DNA of 45,981 nt from a virus: the IMG/VR virus record IMGVR_UViG_3300008113_000330, positions 1 through 45,981 of that record; one strand, written 5' to 3'. Shown here piece after piece: positions 44,001-45,981 of the stretch. Under the pieces are notes generated by a model. The model did not search any database. It was not told the DNA's origin and saw only the letters and a program-made list of their open reading frames with translations. A program made the position numbers and the translations under genes. Position 1 is the stretch's first letter, and each line of letters starts with the position of its first letter.

Positions 44001-45981
44001 TATTTTTGGTGATACCGTAACATTACAAGGACAAAACTCACAAAATGTAAATGTGTTTGTGTTTGAAAGTCAACGTTACAACAATATACTTGACTATAAT
44101 AACAATAAAATTTATCTATCAGATCTGGAACAGGACGGCGATGAGCTAGCTAATGTTTGGATTGACCAGTACGTTAACCTCGATCCGGCTAACATCTCAA
44201 TGCCTGATTTTATACCAGGTGGCTGGGCATATTTAGAAAACGGCACACCACAGCGTTGGCAGACACCTATGGTCGATACCAACTATGTTAAGAACGCACT
44301 AATGTATGATCCAGATACTGGAAACAAGACTGTACAGTTTGATTTATGGGATCCGTTCAAAGGTGTACTACCTGGATTCATTCAAAATGAAATTCATTAT
44401 ATTGCTGAAAGTGATCCGGTGAACTATAACAATGCTCGCACACAATTTGGTATTAATAATGTCGGTAAGGTATGGTGGGACACTAGTACTATCAAGTACA
44501 TGTGGTATGAGCAGGGTTCAAACCGCGAGCGTTGGGTTAATTGGGGCCGCACATTCCCAGGTAGTGCAGTTACTATTTGTGAGTGGGTCGAAAGTAAAGC
44601 ACTTCCGCAGAACTGGAACGGTAACGGAACACCGAGATATTCGGACAAGTATATTGCTGAAAGACGTATTGATCCTGAAACAGGCAAGTATGTAACTTAC
44701 TACTATTACTGGGTACAAAACAGAACTATAGTTGATAGTAGAATTAAACGTAGCTTGGGCCGCAAATTTGATACTGAAACTATTGCACGTTATATTGCTA
44801 ACCCAGTTGGGTATGGTTTATCTATGGCTAGCTTTATCAGTAATGAAAGCTTTGTATTGCATAACGTTTCTCAACACATGAAAGAAGAGAATGTAATTCA
44901 AATTAACGTAAGTAGAAATACTATCAGTGATGGAATTAAACATACTGCATGGAAGCTTGTTCGCGAAAATGACAATAACAGTATTATACCTGATCACATT
45001 AGCGAAAAACTTATTGACAGTTTATGTGGTGAAAATGCTATAGGCCAGCAGGTACCTGATTTTACTCTAAGTGAAGTAGAACGTTATGGTATCGGTTTCC
45101 GTCCTCGTCAAACATTATTTAAAGATATCGCAGCAGCTCGCAGAGCACTACGTAATATTGTTAATAATTTACTAATTGACTTAAAACTTGAAACACAATA
45201 TTCTTCATGGGATGCAACTTTACCAAGTTCGTTGACTTACCTGGAACGAGTAAATTGGTATGAAGTCGAAAGAGTAAACAATCGTGACAATACTAAAATT
45301 CGGTATAACAATAGTTATAAACCAATTTTTAATGTAGGTAGTGTAGGAGAGTTGAACACTCTTAAAAATCTACCCGACGGTTCAGTAATTCAAGTTAAAT
45401 CCGCTACATCAGATAGACCACAACTTTGGATGTACACTGCTCCTACAAAAGATTTCAAATTAATTTCTATCAAACGAGAAACATTACAAGTGAAATCAAA
45501 TGTAGAGACAGCACTAACAGATGCGACACTTGTATTTGAATTAAGAACGCTTTTAAACATTCTAAGAAGTCCGATCTTTAACGACATTGGACTATGGAAT
45601 AAAGTGTTCTTTGAAATGTTAAAATACGCATACGCTGAACAACCTCAATTAAGTTGGGCATTCAAAACTTCTTATCTATATATTGAGAAAGATGAAGAAG
45701 ATTTAATTCCTACGGTTGGATTTAGACCAGATAATTTTGCTCGCATCATTGAATATATGAATGAAGTTAAACCGTTCAGTGCCAAGATTCGTGAATACAG
45801 AGACGGCAAACGACCACCAATTGAAACTATTGGTGCAACAATGGTTAGTGACTTTGATAAACCACCGTATATCGATCGTGAGCTAGGCGTTGTACGTGTA
45901 CTAGATGACTTTAGTCAAAATGATGCTAACATCATGTTCGTTGACAATGCTTATAGTAATTACTTTAGCATTACGAATAAA
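26047..45981 (+). CDS. Giant virion structural protein, 3' end outside the window (at least 6,645 residues)
   Basis: A single frame from ATG 26047 to the window edge without a stop; a binding site AAAGGTG precedes the ATG by 9 bases. The N-terminus (KKLPVVLQTTAIKNFFESTV ... FVNYQEYYWFPDGP) resembles the large structural protein downstream of gp6 in marine T4-type phages, the place of T4 gp7/gp8. Beta-rich 'GxGY' modules recur (near 26810, 26920, 33680, 41890-42140). A YHYH domain (about residues 1602-1828), a hydrophobic Gly/Ala segment (about 4555-4618) and a PA14-like domain (about 4674-4800) follow. The last kilobase (RTLLNILRSPIFNDIG; RIIEYMNEVKPFSAKIREY) again looks like wedge protein. 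Likely roles: wedge or tail-fibre attachment plus receptor or carbohydrate binding. Confidence 0.88.
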   Translation, partial: MSNKIYKKLPVVLQTTAIKNFFESTVEQLFSKANVEVVSGYIGSKSSADVGITGYIAEPNNDKARYALSPVVNTINYTTKESEDFIFFDELIDILSTYGVDTSNQNKIFGANFNSFVPPIELDKFVNYQEYYWFPDGPTVIPVAGTLENPIDIDRDILGKQYYTPVGGKPFRNGMVVRFTGQYVIPSSELEIDYIVQGVGQGIYVVPRRNQFQTVFSTPVDAPYDGSYFPLNHPDIAHQAGNVSSVTVVSQGIGYVNPTVSITGSNVNVAVATANVAANGAITGIAVSDAGRGYTKFVNVELADINITYDIDTANIFTGSSNVVVTADIFLTEDPANVRIGQGINGIASGIVSKKFDSAEVEGYFGTYLTVPTANVNPTTGTFTYPNHGLATNDEVVYDAGGSTPISNILIGGRYQVLVVDSNRFQLKELGNIVTSSPGDTGNNSQGFIKKSTTFTVTAVNDGSLTAGMMLHHADLVYKTKIVSQLSGSTGSTGTYKVDVENNTVHTFPETFTVKPTVVLSQAVELERNSVIAASELTFAGRDFLAEVNYEWQGTPATGNLTISGTTLSVANLTTGSGTVKVGMVLSASDILPHTIIVAGSGSTWTVNKAQTLATREFTGYPAGSRLGINPANGEYYLMGGQWPFDKNDMDDDEFDGDSQWDAGLNISPPEYLTVQRGAENTNIWSTINFWYHRDNFKDAGMQLPNRRFRAERPIIEFDRRLELYNHGKRGVGSVIVACTQYTIDEVRGKPTGLLIDSTPIERQSIIFPNEQSDVAKYVYVAFTDLDSETIAVVRAPHPELNPIGAVDGDFNFVPWELNVDDAILVRSGAENIGAEYRFTPTGLELCQRKVSTNQAPLFNLYDTDGDYLGDNGKYPNNNFEGNKIFSYTLGTGADDNVLGFPLSWIGFKASSEIEFTVDMSQASYSHTYQPFGGNQLSTVGYKFYKLELNGEHELLSMMVPSDRPAYQRLVSTYTIDRFDIDNARREFWIGCVPDLRSDSSYDVDVFVNGIKRTDWQYGVFGAGYIVFDRFDLSNGDFIEINAFSNAGQLIVSDKAISKFELPLSWKTNVTNEEITATSSPEFTQHFKNYMENQVGFEGDALQVNNFSSTPKDVAYATDIVVTDQDVILGALLLDDQPHNLVDAIRFNAEEYMKYKARLKKEISAYYTLFETNGLSNEFILEKVLQNITSFNVGREVFNRTYVIPYGDNYLEERFEINDVNTTEFVSSNFTDLNKIENSLLVYHVNADTFETTLLNVDKDYIITNFNPINIVLNGVNVELDDEIVLKLYNEERDSAQCPPTPSMLGIYPLFEPRIEIDNSFQTPVQVLVGHDGSKTTLFGDRRDEILLEFEKRVFNSAKAEFRSANALPELNIYTLKPGAFRETGYTTTEWASLQRYYFSNWSVTNKIDYVTNEFYSDSNEWTWNYRGNTDLPGHWRGWYEHYYDTVRPHTHPWEMLAFFEKPLWWDSQYGTDYSSANTAMWDDLEEGIIRSGARENLTADAYLINNPYRREGLHLVLPVDDNGELKTPKDIITTGTTTKTSIWSKSRANVTVGNFHTSSSLKSNTLLTVNGLNVTYSNSNIYIAGRNITNHNVDVETNAVGFGPIEEQDVSYNIPNVNLNVVSSTPTAMPDYAVAVLVNGVSLYTPKSIKSWDDQGVWHYNNGTIDDYNELATFSHSTVGGLFHYHAITPDVVGLTAGVVEEDGALKWDSTTHSPIVGWAFDGLPIYGPYGYINPEDITSDIVNIKSPWALRQGTRSVAPGGAYTGMFVEDYEIDATKSGQPGYTNQFNLRYGFTPDSPATKIRYYVVTVDNAGKPMFPYATGGGYATHTSSTKTWAGQYYAAGQDLSNNALSRGSVVAATPALTSTLQITFGTTDARNDSWKFGDGAPAENAWKYSEAYPFAVTEALLLARPGKFATEFADPTKLYRPTANKKYKLSVNTNYPWIFTSATDFEIHGDRDINGNFITNIGYTQFINSWLRFQGLSPESDFITKVRSLNTKLGHRMSGFIDKDTMTLRTDQYSNEGSATSLIIPQENITVNIHSSPYKSRNFYSGVIIEKTSEGHKVRGYDKNLGYFTTLQSDKNKGRERISVGGTPAQFVDYSQNTTYKEGTIVRYKGAYYSARETFKTGTTFEAAKWRRLGALPQIGAATGTLYQQTTGNIIKVDYETVYDNTEDLFDFLISLGRYHESQGYTFGNFDETIGEVRDWAYAAKQFLFWTTGVWEIGNTLELSPMANKVTFVAPRGFIAKINRTDRSQFNIVNQNGVAINPTDCEIVRQDNTIEIVPPEGEQIYGVVLFTKEIEHAFVVDNVTQFNDVIFNPVINQGHSRLKIKATRTAGWDGRFLSQGFVIEGDSLKPNLDNMAESLGRYHELGFIPVEKQLYEASRAVFGFEQKQYLTELDIIDDQQYDFYAGMLQSKGTTTSLERIGTIVPALSRSPASEINVYDEWALRVADFGDTNQDQAIELKFDKIDQVQDPQLFTLAFPEDTTNIVEKIEVLERKHKYFNVPQIIISAPVQSNGVRATATATLNSAGELGAITVTNPGSGYGEIVGVTVIAGEIVVDLDETVFDTVRAYSTAYISTTSASLTGNLSITDFSTTLAANALVANKGYVITAPGTTNFTLLGAANNNIGTAFVASATGTGTGTGEVSNVTTTVNLSTGISNISTLVNTINNANTGVTAIAIRSDVNIGGTVQPKYTLELRGNGFTINSADANLHLNSAVNVYQNGVNYTTTVGSGYRYEPRQRYGFEVANNTVKADVTVSVNNSVLGAASWDYDAGDRWQITTAAVADQNNPLTVLLNTGLVNGNTTIANENYTTISNNNYPFVDVYVNGVLIQNSPEEIVYTLTASTVEFANISLLPTSVLTSLPNPATKTSRFVLASQSNVFVVEKGTIDFTNAYKGDVTGSTLNIKVETHDHIAIKLGTRRNYEITPDATDDDIILIDIDDSSRFLRKPTGSRENNLWPTLTNVDSYGLTTEKYPTIPNAGYVNPANVNFMAYDIASLPDLFDTNIIIKPAGGSLIHMAEDESKNWNVYRLQSIGSRTSFVENKPGSNEAVLYTDRSLFAYLDTNLIGNDNTSKYMDYYLTLKNANVSDSVVIWTNETIVQQKKALIKDPQPPKMIEARIKSIGPHPESLITIQNILPVSSKVYRGATASASSGSNIVTISGITNSDIRNGDAVQLVAGESTDYTFNANVTFNSVGNVTIGSANITFVTAPSFVTLLCDGDSTANGNIYYVKSKNVSANTFVIESDYFEDANVVSGLGNVRYITSTFVSYGNISNHYVASNTTTNAFTIELPGVIEKTATFNGSITGTVLTVNTVAGGIIERGMRLSGAGIAADTVITSGSNLSWLVSNSQTVGNVTITATRPNVIDVRHMNLTKLVTSSAHNLNPGDVVKVYANAWTGAYSIVSAPEANTVIISSPYTTDDKITGTIVRRGMQIKTTDPHGITKSSVDLNKRVAVHFATPKIYNKVYRITSVGSDTINVLDDFAVNDTTSVYFDVASGFANISANTFTIARRPILAATTVLYASNTQPVMAGDYYINENLSNTTITFKNTILSEDANVSTGFVIIREPISTDFRYPVLTTVDHTKVTLNNSVINIGSYNNPEGMIESINRAIRLRRSAVTQDRSGKLNVSFNMLNDFKTPVRIPDTDIKTTASEIHNYGPYVRDEQSLIDLVGNSGSTKVAGEMKISDAVEYRRDPNFDTGPVYVGPLKGMRYTDSNGVMYYWDITLRKYIPNYETISGSSASGLEFELSTNSSISDGSEDSRNNVTDEGNKTIENAVSKPALPRGHTDGANVLKIIPGTAESNPTNPATKAVKWSEYDMNETVVYSSVTYSRWRLKTSEVWQFEVYEAVQNNAGTVYYVLVDVVPADLPFAYDYFATVSAYNGFNGLITETVYYTIGGTDSSASAGIKWAATRNDRAKNFKYIEIPPVEPAFYVGKQIIPEPFAVKGGNGTDKYANFRFMPEGAVVGSATSNTETIIAILTVGHNSFFMWQPGITPGKWEPAAEGPGLLPGSGGADVAWGFGRGYYSENDNHVPDSLVFGDGATFNSIEDTNPYPGSSGKGWSTRQARFKYGKEFSVYPIQSPDSGYDLFADAIHDPTDTTLTNLRPDEIFVACFWTEPHTYVNQMIGFDYNNTDNDGNPTPVYKDYDGTIARVKYIRLTEIPADAMLRRPIADTGWGGKRWRNVISDSVLLPGETVPEGYAGPEGYGAFAPEPTLGGGSTGDDDERPRYDEVRTGVAPRAATQRINQIGLGAGFGRGTPTPYSAVTLVDERNLTPPAPVLTGGVLADLPSACDARSPNPVPPRNELMGPCTVRPTVPKTSLLTEKTDAVGVDETHVINIQGKHPFLLIFDFSYESGGTKSVNGITIEQSDTPDFKTVTRYVIDTQADPSTLAETNGSQIGRYGFDTIPGLNTIIYKPAENALGVLTQRVIENPLNKFASDRTIAATAKHATSNKVLGVSGFGFLNRTIDCTQGQYVRITVSKGSANKTGKYALFVRYFADAPNEVDVALNEVNVDNCMESPSRAYKEGGIITGYTYTSSRSTSVFASLAGAAAGATILLGGAAALAVAGTGFGLGFAVSAGVLFAPVGVVIAVGAVIGGLLGALFGKKKKPAGAGYFGSWKKKTSTFGANEDNIYFPYSRPTQSMISAGVDGQAYVGGGAKQVQQIRLGALQGGTVAEYSTTEFKGYFLAPKSGTYNFEMESDDGSWLWVSPKDDLSGDEYYKSDGNHPELGNKNYTWQNAIVKNGGLHANRKANGSIYLKGGGLYFVRGIYGNGEKDGNFSVSIKGPDYSGVLQFASRSCPEDDCGKFRAGELTNLDPVMRAVMQRLCPDTATFNPSSTPAGVAPGGGSVAGYGDINVNSELYTGSGRDYAGWNNYRANFSGYSQQGLTGYNFMPASFKTPIRKQVVDPQKYGYSESLDSGRYVNATSQRVTGGFTIPLAKKLTVVSRTSTPLRSYEIVDQPWYRPNTKTLGNLNQTLRNINYAPKRVGTSVTLNGVPVNNITTDANSVDANNGVTITTLNEIPATFATNTNEAVVDLGTTAMVPVEDGLLDTDNITYTRVPTINITPLTYGPNGELVPAGPTAVTNIYRPTPEVLIDSRDLATVPAGTELFFNDARVLFVAGTTPRDIATQIKCNQSGVDAQVQKNPDGIESLKIRSCSDTAIAIKNGCGGGTLKRVGDFHVVRGFEQTTTTTNTESCSSNATVLSATTGYMESNVAGVAPTAVYTLYDCSGNITGVFDNGEDEITPFTGAVLPSKTTSTTVSSTYQNGGSGYQIGDRLRLIGGTPTNNTRGPIGSICVNVAGAGYNNPANLRISFGGDNSPGTGAAAEVTSIDETNGSITGVRMLNYGIGYDVKNPPSVTVTDISPRGPGAYLTVDAANLQGLTYSYNTIIEVQNHSQIDNSIIASGSTFYRVVANSIVLGAVTTISAANVSNYTFTDLLNDTDALTINVANASLISGKIVEGGVITLLVTGDGTAAGNTVQSYLNNVAFTVDSVSGATITIKDSYFTANVVSNISVLEFSLREPIESAVATGALRKIADQRMPLVPAELSAKVGVVDITSSIADTTDSNPGDSFAFIKGYKSLAGPLRVAKFIVTGVDDNGAITSLRVIDRGLYKVFPSDLTQGIPLEYDYDLLGLPAFANSNNLGIADPSDSNNTPYGQNHPEYGGTGNNSVPPFINGKHPNIIKKSDGTRQSIQYPEFKYDAVSKTWAPYTGSPGAYDPQTSIDIGGQRLAKQYDIVIDPLDPDFGNYATPLRVAGGTGARVFLTADDVPDCSEKGRAKEDLGLPDQVVEIDVPKTLADALNNALAGAGYLPEDIAFRPIPAGPGVGKLNLVTGYPSVNIDTNTPGFPEKLGIEIGDYNVGMLCIEAEFVEPNLSDSQLAKEYENLYESGPFGLLSQEDIAKYTTTEALTAQAAPPTILSLLCVDSIKTDGPIIPDPERFNPDLQNTGFGADGGITYVKEYYKYDIRNIFGDTVTLQGQNSQNVNVFVFESQRYNNILDYNNNKIYLSDLEQDGDELANVWIDQYVNLDPANISMPDFIPGGWAYLENGTPQRWQTPMVDTNYVKNALMYDPDTGNKTVQFDLWDPFKGVLPGFIQNEIHYIAESDPVNYNNARTQFGINNVGKVWWDTSTIKYMWYEQGSNRERWVNWGRTFPGSAVTICEWVESKALPQNWNGNGTPRYSDKYIAERRIDPETGKYVTYYYYWVQNRTIVDSRIKRSLGRKFDTETIARYIANPVGYGLSMASFISNESFVLHNVSQHMKEENVIQINVSRNTISDGIKHTAWKLVRENDNNSIIPDHISEKLIDSLCGENAIGQQVPDFTLSEVERYGIGFRPRQTLFKDIAAARRALRNIVNNLLIDLKLETQYSSWDATLPSSLTYLERVNWYEVERVNNRDNTKIRYNNSYKPIFNVGSVGELNTLKNLPDGSVIQVKSATSDRPQLWMYTAPTKDFKLISIKRETLQVKSNVETALTDATLVFELRTLLNILRSPIFNDIGLWNKVFFEMLKYAYAEQPQLSWAFKTSYLYIEKDEEDLIPTVGFRPDNFARIIEYMNEVKPFSAKIREYRDGKRPPIETIGATMVSDFDKPPYIDRELGVVRVLDDFSQNDANIMFVDNAYSNYFSITNK
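30850..31530 (+). other. YHYH domain within the giant structural protein
   Basis: The segment contains GGLFHYHAITP, then HSPIVGWAFDGLPIYGPYGY, then TPDSPATKIRYYVVTVD and MFPY. These match the order of conserved motifs in the YHYH family (FHYH, H-S-P-[IL]-G-x-A-F-D-G-x-P-I-Y-G-P-Y-G, and a final Y-x-V-T...PY). The domain's function in phages is not established. Paired His residues could bind metal. Confidence 0.75.
33969..33992 (+). repeat. Tandem hexanucleotide TACAGG x4 in the coding frame
   Basis: Four exact copies of TACAGG, encoding an alternating Thr-Gly run (TGTGTGTGE) in a Gly/Thr/Ala-rich part of the giant protein. It is a candidate slippage hotspot, but a 6-base unit keeps the frame. 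Confidence 0.85.
39708..39900 (+). other. Long Gly/Ala hydrophobic, membrane-like segment in the giant protein
   Basis: About 60 uncharged residues (FASLAGAAAGATILLGGAAA ... GLGFAVSAGVLFAPVGVVIA ... VIGGLLGALFG) followed by KKKKP. It could make two or three membrane spans with a positive stop. This is unusual inside an otherwise beta-rich baseplate or fibre protein and sits directly before the PA14-like domain. Confidence 0.7.
40070..40447 (+). other. PA14-like (putative carbohydrate-binding) domain in the giant protein
   Basis: The motif EFKGYFLAPKSGTYNFEMES, then DDGSWLWV, later GGGLYFVRGIYGNGEKDGNF, matches the PA14 pattern (G-x-[FL]-x-[AP]-x-x-[ST]-G-x-Y-x-F...DDG-x-x-L-x-[IV]...Y-x-[IV]-x-x-x-Y-x-[EN]). 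PA14 domains often bind sugars, suggesting contact with host surface glycans. Confidence 0.75.
41869..42210 (+). repeat. Cluster of 'GxGY' beta modules in the giant protein
   Basis: Three modules in a row: GGSGYQIGDRLRL, GAGYNNPANLRISF and YGIGYDVKNPPSVTV, each with a turn GxGY followed by a beta strand. Single related modules occur near 26810 (QGIGYVNPTVSI), 26920 (AGRGYTKF) and 33680 (PGSGYGEIVGVTV). This points to expansion of one beta fold inside the gene. Confidence 0.6.

Noticed and set aside
26321-44695. Numerous 60-105 codon ORFs in other frames of the giant gene
   Set aside because: All lie inside the continuous +1 frame, lack binding sites and have unprotein-like composition.
26047-45981. 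CRISPR array or long direct repeats in the giant gene
   Set aside because: Only short, degenerate protein-level modules and one 24-base hexamer repeat were seen; no regularly spaced repeats.

Overview
This window is a structural and replication segment of a tailed phage related to T4, of the kind found in marine cyanophages and pelagiphages. The evidence is recognisable T4-type proteins: portal gp20, baseplate proteins gp25, gp6, gp48, gp53, gp26 and a gp5-like spike, recombination nucleases gp46/gp47 and the late sigma factor gp55. T4-type late promoter boxes (GATAAATA) stand before the structural operons. The host cannot be named from this window, and no photosynthesis or other metabolic genes are visible. 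All calls come from reading the sequence; no database search was run.

Layout. From 1 to 6232, on the minus strand, lie tape measure protein, portal gp20, a 66-residue protein, an acidic gp67-like core protein and the first codons of another gene. From 6331 to 7403, on the plus strand, is gp26, followed in the -1 frame by a start-less ORF entered through a canonical slippery heptamer (T_TTT_TTC), which predicts a gp26/gp51-like frameshift fusion. From 7458 to 8070 is an orphan region of near-50% G+C with strong hairpins and one 55-codon ORF. From 8071 to 12980, on the minus strand, is an early operon (gp55, gp47, gp46, a 259-residue unknown and a GIY-YIG-type nuclease) under a consensus sigma70-like promoter. 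From 13112 to 20369, on the plus strand, are gp48-like tube cap, gp53-like wedge, a large hub protein ending in a SleB-type peptidoglycan hydrolase domain, and a gp5-like spike without a lysozyme domain. From 20417 to 21428, on the minus strand, are three small early genes with two TTGACA-N17-TATAGT promoters. From 21544 to the end, on the plus strand, are gp25, gp6 (broken by a +1 frameshift at about 25422) and one uninterrupted reading frame from 26047 to the window edge: 6,645 codons without a stop.

How it works together. Host-type promoters make gp55 and the gp46/47 complex early. gp55 then directs late transcription from GATAAATA boxes to produce capsid core, portal, tape measure and baseplate genes. 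The most notable points are the predicted frameshift chaperone next to the tape measure gene, the giant structural gene with YHYH, PA14 and membrane-like segments, the gp6 frameshift, a gp25 late promoter so close to its ATG that the mRNA should be leaderless, and the interleaved face-to-face late promoters at 6265-6306 around a perfect dyad.
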